Source: Diphasiastrum complanatum
Taxonomy: Eukaryota > Streptophyta > Lycopodiopsida > Lycopodiales > Lycopodiaceae
Assembly (NCBI GenBank): GCA_029204225.1
Contig: CM055101.1
Coordinates: 40,219,961 to 40,283,960, forward strand
DNA: 64,000 nt
Direction of reading: 5' to 3'
Shown: positions 47,238 through 58,140 of the stretch, in pieces
How positions within the stretch are numbered: position 1 is the first letter of the stretch
Layout of the letters: each line of letters begins with the position of its first letter
Translations under genes and position numbers: made by a program
The notes under the pieces: model-generated
Seen by the model: only the letters and a program-made list of their open reading frames with translations
What the model was told of the DNA's origin: nothing
Database searches by the model: none

Positions 47238-49182
47238 AATTTGGCAAATCTAGCCATGTAGAACATTGTAAATATTGTGTATAATTGGGTTCCACACATG
47301 TAAGGCCAAGATTCCACGTGGCCTAATGTAAGTTAGGTCAATTCAAGAGAGTTGGTCATGTCTATTTGGTGGTCATCCCTACTTGATAGGACCTACACCT
47401 AAGTTTAAGGTGAAAATTTGACCGACTAGCTACCTACCAAGCATAACTCTAGGATCTAGGCTAGGGTTTCATTTTAGGGCAAGAAGAGTGAGTTAACTTC
47501 CTTATTACATGCTGGAAATCCACCTAACTTCAAGAAGGGAGTCGAATTTGCTATGTATTCCAAGCTCCCATAGTGAGAAAATAGGAAAAATTTGGAGCTC
47601 ATTGGCAATCTCAAGCTAGTTCATTATGTACATTGAGTTTTTGTGATCCAAATGAAACCAAATCAATTTCTACTTGTTTCTCAGGTTGAAGGCCGTACTA
47701 CAGCCTGTAGTACACACGTTTGGGCTCAGATTTCAATGTTGATCAATGCTTTTGATTGTTAATGCTTGTTGTTTGTCAAATTGCCAATCTAGATCAACTT
47801 TTTTGTGTCTAGTTTTTTGATAGATTGTTAATCAAGCATCCAATCACTCTTGTGGATCTTTTGTAGATCCATTTATGGTCCTAAATTATAGTACTTTCAC
47901 ATGGTATCAGAGCCAGTGGGGATTCCTTTGCCTGTGCTTGCTTGAGTGGGGGTGTTGCGGAATGTTTAGTTGCAAGCCACGCACAAGAAAGTGTCGTGGG
48001 CTTGAGCGCCCAGAGAAGGCCTTGAGAATTCTCAATATCCCATAAGTAATTGCTTGCCTTGAACTCTCGGATACATAAGTTGGGGCTTCTCTATATCCTG
48101 TATCCCCTGGTACCAGCCCTTTTGGAGGTTAGACAGACGGCGGGTGGCTAGGCGACTGGGGTTGGGATCCCAGTATGCGGCTCGCGTGGGTACGTGTGTG
48201 TGCGTGGCCCTGAGGCCCAAATTCTTTACAATGCAATGGTTGGCTAGGCGGTTGGGGTGTGACACCCACTACGCGACCCGTGCATGTGCATCCCTACGGT
48301 GGCGTGCGAGGTCCAGTTTTCCTACATGGTATCAAAGCCTAGGACTTGCTACAACCGTATTCGGTTGTGATAGCAAGGGGGGATTTGCCTCATCAACCAG
48401 TGCTTGCTTAAGGAGGAGCAAGTTTCAAGTTCATGCATTTTCACTCAACATGGAAGAAATCAAGTGCAAAGGTGCAAGAAAAAATCAAGACTCTTCAATT
48501 CATCTTGGAGGAGATCAAGATCAAAGAAGCTTTATCTTAGATATGGTGATAGGTCATGTCATCATCTTTGGGGGCTCATTAGTCATCTTCTAAACCTGAA
48601 TATGATTCATTTCTGATGTTAAGATTAGGTCTTAGAATTGTAGATAGATACATTATTGTTTCCAAGGCTAGATTTGAGGAGGAGTGTGGAAAATAGCCTA
48701 ATTTGGCAAATCTAGCCATGTAGAGCATTGTAAATATTGTGTATAATTGGGTTCCACACATGTAAGGCCAAGATGGCACCTGGCAACCCACTCCTAATGT
48801 AAGTTAGGTCAAGTCAAGAGAGTTAGTCATGTCTATTTCGTGGTCATCCCTACTTTAGAGGACCTACACCTGAGTTTAAGGTGAAAATTTGACCGACTAG
48901 CTACCTACCAAGCATAACTCTGGGATATAGGCTAGGGTTTCATTTTAGGGAAAGAAGAGTGAGTTAACTTTCTTGTTACATGCTGGAAATCCACCTAACT
49001 TCAAGAAGGAAGTCAAATTTGCTATGTGTTCCAAGCTCCCATAGTGAGAAAATAGAAAAAATTTGGAGCTCATTGGCAATCTCAAGCTAGTTCACTATGT
49101 ACATTGAGTTTCTGTGATCCAAATGAAACCAAATCAATTTCTACTTGTTTCTCAGGTTGAATGCCGTACTACAGCCTGTAGT
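47238..49182 (+). mobile_element. Non-coding LTR retroelement with tRNA-Met-type primer site
   Basis: LTR copies lie at 47,238-47,901 (first 17 bp or so missing) and 48,685-49,182 (last 190 bp or so missing) and align closely over the shared part. The combined LTR would begin TGTGGAAAA and end CTTTCACA, a TG...CA structure with inverted termini. The left LTR is followed at once by TGGTATCAGAGCC (47,902-47,914), the initiator-Met primer site; the right LTR is preceded by the purine tract GAGGAGGAG. The 783-bp interior has no pol homology, so it is a TRIM- or small LARD-like element. Confidence 0.75.
47902..47914 (+). promoter_or_regulatory. Primer binding site (tRNA-iMet type)
   Basis: TGGTATCAGAGCC lies immediately after the LTR terminal CA. 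A second, altered copy (TGGTATCAAAGCC) lies at 48,329-48,341. Confidence 0.75.
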
Positions 49183-49254
49183 CGCATCAACGATACCACT
49201 ACAAATCTCTCTACAAAATCTATCTTGATTGTTATAGATATAGTTCATATTGTT

Positions 49255-49467
49255 CTACACCATTTTTGCTACCACGTCACACATATACTCTTGCAGTAGC
49301 CTTCCACCTAGATGTATAGGTGAAACATGCTCTACTCGAACCTGAAAATGATAGCTGTAAAACTCTAGAATAGTGACAACTTTGTGTCCACCCTCTAAAT
49401 GCTCTTCATGAGGATCAAAATGTAAACCATAAATATCAGTTCTTTTGATTAGATCTCCAGTTTTCAT
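49255..49467 (-). pseudogene. Probable Helitron Rep-side fragment
   Basis: The minus frame begins at an ATG and reads VTILEFYSYHFQVRVEH, then SPIHLGGRLLQEYMCDVVAK, which resembles the Helitron N-terminal block with GGRLxQQYxxDxYAK. It has the same orientation as the helicase-EN piece at 45-46 kb and lies upstream of it, so the two may be ends of one element split by later insertions. Only 70 codons remain. Confidence 0.45.
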
Positions 49468-50014
49468 AGCGGGACAAACAAATATGTTAAGATGAATTAT
49501 TGCTATTTTTTTGTATTTGATACTAGAAACAGGGGCATTTTAATTCAAGAAAGTATCTAGGATTCTCAGAGTTGAGTTTTAATCATTTTATATCTTAATG
49601 ACTCCCCTAAAGATTCTAGTTGAGTGAATTATTATATTTTAGAATTCTGGATTCTAAGGATATATGTACTTGGAAGTGTTTTGAATTGTTTGCCAGAATT
49701 TGTGGATAATTTCAGACTCTAAATATTATTATTTCTTTAACCTTAATCTCAGAAACATCATGATACACTCAGTGTATTTGCTTGTCAATATTGAGCCCAA
49801 CGACATTCCTAGTGAAGCATTGTCCTTAATATTTCAAGGAACTACTAATGCAGATCTGCAAAAAAACAGATAATCAACAGAATATCACCATAGCTGAAAT
49901 TAAATCCAAATGTCATTGATCAAGTTACAAAAATCAGAATATGCTTACTTGAATGCACGAATCCTTCTATTTCGATAACCTCCTTTTGAAAACGTTTAAA
50001 AATCCTTGCAACTT

Positions 50015-50753
50015 TGTAGTGGGTTTCTTTCCTTGCCTAACCTCAATCTAAGATCTAATCAATCTAGCATCCAAGAGATGAAGTTAGTTGTCACGCATAG
50101 ATTTGTTTCCATGAGAGCGATAATATAGTTTAGATTTCAGCATGAATGGAAGATTCACATCTAACTCTAACAACCATTAACCCTAAGCATTAACACTACA
50201 TCCATTAACACTAGATCCATAACAAAGATAGCTTACTCTTTCTCTCTCTCCCTTTCTCCTCATAAAAAGTATAATAACATGCAATCCCAACAACAATCAG
50301 ATCCAACAATTAGCAAAATCCAAATAAAGCATGAGAGATGGAGGAAAAGTGATAGAGAGCAAGGACATTCATCAATCCATTTCACAAGAAAATCAATCTA
50401 CTTTATTGAAATGAGGAAATGAACATGTGTAGGAACTCGAGTTGGTCCCTTTTTATAGTAGAGAGGAGAACCATGGCCTCTGAATCCAATTGATCCATTT
50501 TTGCCTCCCTAATTATTCAAATTTAAAAAAGAGTGGGAACCATCCAAATTGGAGGGAAATCCAACTTTATTCACTAACTTGACATTTAGGCCCTGCGACA
50601 TTAAAAGTCCCGCAAAAGACCTAAAGTCCTGTTGTTGACTTGTAACTAATCAAATAACTATGTGATCATCGGGTTGAACTTACACACGCAGGGTGGTCCT
50701 CTCACTTATTAAATAGGGTTAGGGTTGCCTTCAGATCCGCAAACCCTCCAATA
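50015..50753 (-). repeat. 3' LTR of the 3.5-kb element
   Basis: 739 bp; compared with the other LTR it has an extra segment near 50,690 (CACGCAGGGTGGTCCTCT). It contains a CCCTTTCTCCTC pyrimidine tract and, on the minus strand, a TATA-like region (TACTATAAAAAGGGACC at about 50,449-50,465). Confidence 0.85.
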
Positions 50754-50968
50754 GTATCCCCCACCAAAATTGGTGGCGGTCCAACGACACCTGCGAGATG
50801 CAGTTATTGGGGACTTTTATTGGCTTCGCGATGAATCTTTATTAAATGGTACTACACCTTCTCCATAAAGTAGAGTCGGGCAGTATTAAAATCCAAATTA
50901 TGTGGTAAAAAACAACGATGGGCTCCTGCAATCCACTTTAAGGCCGTCCAAGATGTGAAGCGAGATTC

Positions 50969-51691
50969 CTAGGAGCCTCCCATCATTGTTGCACGAAAAT
51001 ATAAACGTGCAACCGGCAGCTGATCTTTGATATTCTTTGAGGCCATTGGCTTATTTGGATCGAATGCCAGAGGAGGAAGGCAATCATCCCATCTGGTTGC
51101 CACTGATGTCAACAGAGTTAAATCTTTTGCAAACATTGCCGATTGTCGCACTGTCGGATCGGGAAAGTGGATATACTCCCACTGGTATGCTTGTAAGGCC
51201 CGGTGAAAATCAACTGATATCGTCCAGGTGAATGGCTGATGGATGATTGGCCAATTGGACATATAGATTGTAATTTTGTCCATAGCCAATCTTAAATCCT
51301 TCCATTTATTCCTTCTTGGCATCGATACATAATACGGATCTATCCGCAATTGGCGAGGGCTAGCCACGTAACTCCTGATAGATTCTGAAGTTTTCTCAAA
51401 AGTGGTAACTCTTGATGTCGGCTGCTCTCCCAATGCGAATAATTTGTCCACTTCTTTGCCGGCCTCTATCTCCGAGGTCTTGAACTTAAGGACCCAACCA
51501 CCACGCGAGGACTCATGAGGATGTTGCGATAAGAAACTCTGGATCTGGTCCTCGACGTTGATGGGCCTTCTGAATAACGGTGTGGTCCTTGATGAGGATG
51601 GACCCGGTTGCACTGCCTGTAAAACTGGCAGTTGTTCATCTATTTTTGGAGCTCCCCCCTGGTCCATGCCCAAATCCAGCCCTGTATCCAT
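50969..51691 (-). CDS. Orphan gag-position ORF of the 3.5-kb LTR element
   Basis: The first ATG at 51,691 gives 240 codons; the same frame is open without ATG to 51,772. Sequence upstream in another frame (about 51,960-51,720: SSAALPPPVVVRTELP, STITQGQFVTIGATIP) looks like its N-terminal part after a 1-nt frameshift. The body contains RRPINVEDQIQSFLSQHP, a basic PRRNKWKDLRLAMDKI and aromatic-rich NWPIIHQPFTWTISVDFHR. I see no zinc knuckle, protease DSGA or pol motif and do not recognise the family. By position, between primer site and 3' LTR, it could be a diverged gag or a captured host sequence. Confidence 0.55.
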   Translation of the reverse strand: MDTGLDLGMDQGGAPKIDEQLPVLQAVQPGPSSSRTTPLFRRPINVEDQIQSFLSQHPHESSRGGWVLKFKTSEIEAGKEVDKLFALGEQPTSRVTTFEKTSESIRSYVASPRQLRIDPYYVSMPRRNKWKDLRLAMDKITIYMSNWPIIHQPFTWTISVDFHRALQAYQWEYIHFPDPTVRQSAMFAKDLTLLTSVATRWDDCLPPLAFDPNKPMASKNIKDQLPVARLYFRATMMGGS

Positions 51692-52820
51692 TGGTATTGC
51701 AGTTTGATGCAATAGCTTCGGTGTGCAGGGGTGAAGCGGCCTGGGCAGCTGTGATGGGAATGGTAGCCCCAATGGTCACAAACTGTCCTTGAGTGATAGT
51801 AGAGGCGAGGGAAGCATCAGAGTCAAGGGGAATAGGAAGTTCAGTGCGAACAACAACAGGGGGTGGAAGCGCAGCTGATGATGTATGCCTAGTATGATGT
51901 CGTGATGCGGAAGGCGAGTCAAGAATGATGATCTCACTGCATGGAGGTTTTTTTCACAATTTTTATGGAAATAACCTTCGCCGAACTCTCAGATGCAATA
52001 TCTGACACATATAAAGCTAGGGTAAACCCGACGAAGGTTTCTGACACAAAAAAACATGGTTTCTATAGTTTGGCGAGGTAAAAATCAAGATTTTCTATGA
52101 TCTGGACAAGAAGAATCTTTGCCGAACTCAGAAGTAGTATTTTACTATAAATAGAATGTCCTAGAATCTCGGCAAAGGTTTTGGTGAAGAATCAAGAGTA
52201 ATACTAGTATTTTTGCCAAAAAAGTGACTTTTTTGGCAAAAATATGACAATATGACAACTGATCCTTTGCAAAAACCTTCTATTTTTGGTATTATTCTTC
52301 GCCAACCTGGCAGTAGATAGATCTGAATCACACCTATGCACAGTGAATCGGATGAAGGTTCTTCTATGTATTTGTAGGGTTTTGGTGATTTTCTGGTGTC
52401 TTTTGACGGTTTTTTTGATGTTTCTGAAAATCTGCTGGGAAGGATTGTTCGCCCTTCAAATTGAAGGTTTGGTGATCAAAATCAAAGGTTTCTGCAAAGG
52501 TATTCTAAAATAGGGCAAAAAGTTATCAACTCTAATGATGATTCTTGTCTCCTTTTGACCAAAATCGGACAGATTTGATCGATTTTTGTTGTTTTTTTTT
52601 ATATCTCGGATCCAAATGGATCTTAAGATTGGTGATTTGAATAGCTTTCCCTGTTCTACAATCAGATTAGATTGTAAACAAGCAAATCCACTCAAATCAA
52701 GCAAAATCACTCCCAAACTAACCCTAAATGCAGATTTAAGAATATTCATGCCACGACAAGATGCCTAATGCAAGCTAACTATCCAACAAACATGCTAAAA
52801 ACCGAAAAATTGGCGTAGCT

Positions 52821-52841
52821 CTCCGGCAACGGCGCCAAAAT
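52821..52841 (-). promoter_or_regulatory. Primer binding site, GGCGCCGTTGCCGG type
   Basis: The minus strand reads TTTTGGCGCCGTTGCCGGAG just inside the 5' LTR. This word is typical of the Tat/Athila side of Ty3/gypsy elements. A mutated form lies at 56,027-56,043. Confidence 0.65.
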
Positions 52842-53559
52842 TGTAGTGGATTTCTTTTCTTCATTCAAGATCTAATCAATCTAGCATCAAAGAGATGAAG
52901 TTAGTTGTCACGCATAGATTCGTTCCCATGAGAGCGATAATATAGTTCAGATTTAAGCATGAATGGAAGATTCACATCTAACTCTAACAACCATTAACCC
53001 TAAGCATTAACACTACATCCGCTAGCTAACACTAGATCCATAACAAAGATAGCTTACTCTTTCTCTCTCTCCCTTTCTCCTCATAAAAAGTATAATAACA
53101 TGCAATCCCAACAACAATCAGATCCAACAATTAGCAAAATCCAAATAAAGCATAAGAGATGGAGGAAAAGTGATAGAGAGCAAGGACATTCATCAATCCA
53201 TTTCACAAGAGAACCAATCTACTTTATTAAAATGAGAAAATGAACATGTGTAGGAACTCAAGTTGGTCCCTTTTTATAGTAGAGAGGAGGACCCTGGCCT
53301 CTGAATCCTATTGGTCCATTTCTGTCTCCCTAATTATTCAAATTTAAAAAAGAATGAGAACCATCCAAATTGGAGGGAAACCCAACTTTATTCACTAACT
53401 TGACATCTAGGCCCCGCGACATTAAAAGTCCTGCAAAAAGGCCTAAAGTCCTTTTATTGACTTGTAACTAATCAAATAACCATGTGATCATCGGGTTGGA
53501 CTTACACTCACTTATTGACTAGGGTTAGGGTTGCCTTGGGATCTGCAAACCCTCCAACA
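52842..53559 (-). repeat. 5' LTR of the 3.5-kb element
   Basis: 718 bp; directly followed on the minus strand by the primer site at 52,821-52,841. Termini TGTTGG...CTACA. Confidence 0.85.
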
Positions 53560-53569
53560 AACTTTGTCG

Positions 53570-53870
53570 CTTTCGCTTCTTATTTTCTGCCTTCTTCTTA
53601 GCCAATTTCACATCCTTCAATAATTGTAAGTTTTCAATTCGAATAGACGTAAGATTGATTGCATTTGCTCTAGTTCTGATTTGATATTCATTGTTATCTT
53701 CTGTAATGATTCATTATTTTTTTTTAAGTTGTTCATTTTTCTCTAACGTCTTTTGGAGAAGACAATCTCTATTCTGACAATAAGAGGATATTTGTATTAA
53801 CTCACATTCTAAAAAGTGAATTTTATTCATATAAAGTTGTTTTCCATGTTCTGCAATCTCTCACAATATC
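53570..53870 (-). pseudogene. Coiled-coil coding relic interrupted by the LTR element
   Basis: On the minus strand, frames read LYMNKIHFLECELIQIS, LLQKTLEKNEQLK, a poly-A frameshift, NNESLQKITMNIKSELEQ, another shift, and RRQKIRSESDKV. The codons continue after the LTR element at 50,009 as ARIFKRFQKEVIEIEGF and a GTAAGC donor near 49,948. The heptad-like pattern suggests a coiled coil. The family is unknown and the relic is broken by frameshifts as well as by the element. Confidence 0.35.
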
Positions 53871-54599
53871 CTAGTAATCCAGTATGCCCATTGCATATCC
53901 ATGTAACTAAATGAGTTATTGAAGAGAATGTGGGATGTGTCAAAGTGCTTGGATCTTGAGGATATAATGTTCCATCTGTCCACAAAGTTCTTCTTTCTTT
54001 CTTCCCTATAACGAGAACGATCTTCAGTAGATATTTGAATTCCTTTGCCTTCTCTTCTCTACAAAGGTGCCAAATCAGTAGGGATATCCAAATGTAGATG
54101 ATACAATGTCGTCATCAGAAAAAACAATAAAGTAATTAGATGCATCAAAGTACTTTGAACAGATTTTTCAAAACAAAACAAAATACTCGTCTTTGATTAT
54201 ATTATATACTCTGTACCATCAATCCAATCTCCATTCTTTTCTGCTTGATTCAAATTTGGAGATGGCGCTCATATTTTCATTCCAATCTGAAAATTGTATT
54301 CATATTTAATGATGGCGCTCAAATTTTCATTCTAGTAGAGGGAATGCATATTCATATATTTTGCTTTTTTCCCTGATTTGAATTTGGGGATGGTGGTCAT
54401 ATTCTAGATCCAATGAGAGTATTGCCCTCTTCGTAACCAATGGAGGGAATGTATTTTTGAATTTAGACAAGTTAGACTGTGAACAATTTAGAGTTCTTAA
54501 TTGTGACAATAGATACTGTGGTTAGATCATTGGGAGTTGAGGAGGCCTCGGGAGTGGTGGGGGCAAGCAAATAAACAATATTGTTTTTATTTATTTTGA

Positions 54600-55240
54600 T
54601 TTTTTTCATTATCCTACATGGCATTCCTTAAAGGGTCTTTTTGATATTGAGAACTCCTCTAATGACTCCCGCCTTTTAAGTTCTCTTCTGATACTTTGTG
54701 GTAGCCCCGCAAGGAACCACTTAATAACCGCATGATCGGGAGTTATGGCTGCATTGCATTCGGATCTCAAGTGCTTGACTCATTCTATGTAGTTTCTGAC
54801 CTTTTCTCTGTTTCCCATTTTGACCTTGCTCAGCAGGAGAAAAGGATCTTCTAGGAACTTTCTTGGCTTAAAGCGTGTGATGAGAGCCGCTTTAACCCCT
54901 TCCCAAGTGGTCTTCTCTTCTTTCGATAAGTTGAAAAACCAATCTTGTGCTACAGCTACCAGAGACATGGGGAACAACATCAGTTTCTCCGCCGGTGTCC
55001 GATCGCCATAAATTTCACACGCTTGCTCATAGATATAGATGAATTTGATAGGATTTGATGACCCATCATATTTAGATATTTGCATGTGAGGTACTCTCCG
55101 GACTGTTTGCAAGGGTTCGACAGGTATGGGTTGACCCATAGGATCCATTGGTGATGGTTCTGCTTCTGCCTCGATTTGTGCAGCTGCAACTCTGGGAAGG
55201 TTTGGTGCTTGATTCGCTATAGTTCTGGCTACTGATAGAC
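54600..55240 (-). pseudogene. Ty3/gypsy-type gag relic
   Basis: The minus frame reads ISKYDGSSNPIKFIYIYEQA, then MLFPMSLVAVAQDWFFNLSK and FLEDPFLLLSKVKMGNREKV, the retrotransposon gag core. After a TGA where Trp is expected it continues VIKWFLAGLPQSIRRELKRR. Its primer site and LTR lie upstream at 56.03-56.5 kb. Confidence 0.7.
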
Positions 55241-56026
55241 ATGTCTCAGATTCATTCGGTGGTAAAGTCCAAGGATGCTGGATCTTGTTGATTTAGTAGA
55301 ATTCAATTTGGACCTTTAAGAATCTGATCAGTTTGGTTGGCCAATAGGTGATTTTAGGCCTCTTACGATGGTTTTTCCTTGATAACCTTTTGATCCTTGC
55401 TCAGATTGGCCTGATATTTTCACAATAGCTGGATCTGGTATAGATCTAACTATTGATCCTATCTAAAAAGGTTACTCGTGCGAGGGTTCTTTCACTGTTT
55501 TTCAGTCAAAAAACCTTGATTTTCTCAAAAATACTGGGAAGTAGCTCTCGTAAGCTTCATTGGAGCTGGATCTGGTATGGATCTAACTCTAGGAAAGTCT
55601 GCAAAGGTTAACTCTCACAGGAATTGACAATTTCACTGTTTGCGAGGGTTCAAGAACACTATTTTGCTCTGATCTTCACCGATATCATGTAATAACTCTC
55701 GCAAACTTTATCACTAATATAAAATGACATTTTGAAGAATGGTCTACAAAGGTTAGTTATGTGAGGATTCTTTGGATTTTTTGATTTTGTTGATTTTTAG
55801 GCACTTAGATCCACTTTTTGGCTAATTGGGATCAAACCAACTCTCATAGGCTCTTATGTGTCCTTGTCTCACTTAGATGGAACTTTAGAGGGCTCTGCGA
55901 GGGTTCCTATGAAGATTTGAAAAAAAAGAAATTGAGTTTTGCTATATCTACCCAAAATCTACCCAAAACAAGCTAAAAAAGCAAAATCAACTAAGAATGC
56001 AACTAAAACTAGTTAGTGAATCCTAT

Positions 56027-56530
56027 CCCCAGCAACGGCGTTAATGTAGGGTTTAGCAAGCATGTGGTGAGCAGCCCTCCGCTTGTCAAAATGGTTAGAA
56101 CACTAAGATAGGAACCCAACTTGGCCTAGTTGCAAGATTTAGACGCCTTCTACTTTCCTCTAACACTACTTTTCCTACACTAAACATCCACAAGCCATGA
56201 TTGAGAGTGAAAAGAGAGAGAGAAGGATAGAAAGTAGAGGAGGAGGGAGAGAGAGAGAGGGGAGGTTAGCTCATTTGCTCATTGTGCATGCTAATGGAGA
56301 AGGTTGGAATTTTAGTTTATTTAGTGTGAAAAAGATTTGAACAAGGAAGTGAGAGGGTTTTTAGGCACACATGTGCAACAAGTTTCACTTGAAGGCCCAA
56401 TCCATCATAATGGTGTGTACATTCCAAGTGTTGATTGAATTTTGTTGGTTTCTTGGTGTATTATGCATTTGTAACTTCTTGGGCATATTATGCAAGCAAG
56501 GCCGCGTTCGTCACTACAAGAAAAGTGTAA
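56027..56530 (-). repeat. Primer site and 5' LTR of the gag relic
   Basis: The minus strand reads an LTR ending CTAAACCCTACA at 56,045 and then TTAACGCCGTTGCTGGGGA (56,043-56,025), a mutated form of the GGCGCCGTTGCCGG primer site. The LTR start near 56,500 is unclear. A purine-rich stretch (56,205-56,262) lies inside. No 3' LTR is seen. Confidence 0.5.
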
Positions 56531-56559
56531 TGCTTATTTTGTCCTTCAGTTGCTAGCTT

Positions 56560-57078
56560 GGTGGGTGGCTAATTGGAATGGTGTGTATTACTATTTTTAA
56601 TATGAGATGAGTTGTTATTGAAAGAGTCTGACCAAATGGTTTCAAAATACTATATTATTTTCAAAATTTTAATACTAGACGTATCCACACAAGTATGATT
56701 AATGAGTTACACATGGGTATCAATCAGACTAGTATTGCAAGAGTAGTACCAAATGAACATCAACTTTAATTGTGAATAACTGTTCTGCTGTTTTGCGATA
56801 GGCAGTTAATGGAAAAAAGATGAGAAAGCTAGTTGTGCCTCCAATTTACAACATCCACTTACACACACAATCTACCAAAACGATGAGAATGGCATTTTAA
56901 AAATCCTCTCCATTTTAGAAGGAACATACAATATATTCTCACATTATGCACCTTTGTTGCAATCACCACCTTTGCTATGGATACAAATCATACTACATGC
57001 ATGGGCCTAAGAATACCAAACACAATAGCTGCAAATATTTGGTTCTATGTAGTACAACAATGCCTTGAAGTCATCAGT

Positions 57079-57120
<42 letters not shown>

Positions 57121-57130
57121 GTATACACAC

Positions 57131-57166
<36 letters not shown>

Positions 57167-58140
57167 TGTTATTTTTATGGTTGGATCATGATGAACAAGT
57201 GGAAATTCCCCTAGTAAAGGATGAACATGTGAAAGACTTTATGGGTGCACTTAAATGTTTCAAAGGCTTGAAGCAATAATGGCACAAATCCATAATTAGA
57301 TCACCGTTGTTAATACAATGTTGCACTTCAAGGGGTCCTTTTCACTGTTATTGCACATACAACCAATTATTTGCAGTTGTTGTGTTTTGCTCTCATGTTA
57401 GCAAGTACTTGCAAACTTGTGTAAGTACTAAGTAGTAAATTGTTCCTCTCTCTCTCTCTCTCAAAATTTTGAAAATGAGAATGCCATAAGAGCACACTCC
57501 ATTTTGTGTAAACAGAATATTATGCAAAAATGTATGTAGATCATACAGCTATTTTAGAAAGCCATCATGTGTACATGCAAATTCCATATGAATGTTTTTG
57601 GTTTGTATGCCTTGCCACTTTCCACTTTTTGCAAGGCGACATACAAGATACATACAGTGCCGAACACCATACACATCACCACAAACATACGATATTTACC
57701 GCCTTGGGGAGATTTAGTGGCTTGGCATATATACCATATTGGGAAAGTTTTGTGGGTCCCCACATAGCATCCATACATGCAATATTCATTGTCACCACAT
57801 CAAATGCATCATATAAATGGCTACACTTACAAAGCCATTTTGATTTCATTAATCTAAACAAAAAATTCATATGCTCTAATATAGGCCTGCCGCCAATCTT
57901 CCAATATGATTTTCAGGTACGATACTTTTGTATTAGACATACAAATTACAATTAATATTCTCTTTATTTTTATTAAAAATTCCAAATTTCGCATGAGACT
58001 TTAAAATAGTAATTAAAGAATGGGATTACCTGGAATGGCATTCAGCTTTTGAAAATTATAATTATTTGATTTGATTTTATCTTATCTCCACAAATTCAGC
58101 TATTATTAGAAAATATGGGAGGGACGATGATATTTCATTT
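56560..58140. other. Intergenic stretch, no gene recognised
   Basis: Contains a (TA)n run (57,082-57,119) directly followed by (GA)n (57,133-57,163). Overlapping frames at 57,530-57,955 on both strands show no motif and no splice support. Confidence 0.55.

Larger units (their letters stand above)
50010..53564 (-). mobile_element. Complete non-autonomous LTR retrotransposon with TSD
   Basis: LTRs at 50,015-50,753 and 52,842-53,559 align throughout with scattered substitutions and a few small indels. On the minus strand each starts TGTTGGAGGG (the 3' copy has TATTGG) and ends CTACA. The flanks carry the 5-bp duplication AACTT at 50,010-50,014 and 53,560-53,564. The 5' LTR (high coordinates) is followed by a primer site ATTTTGGCGCCGTTGCCGG, and the 3' LTR is preceded by GGTGGGGGA. 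The 2,088-bp interior has no reverse transcriptase or integrase, only one gag-position ORF. Confidence 0.88.

Noticed and set aside
48120-48330. GTGGCTAGGCG...GGTTGGGATCC as a tRNA-like or SINE pol III promoter
   Set aside because: A- and B-box resemblance is weak (two mismatches in the B box), spacing is too short, and the segment lies inside an LTR element interior.
57530-57955. Overlapping frames on both strands (up to 141 codons)
   Set aside because: No family resemblance, no splice context, and open frames on both strands suggest chance.
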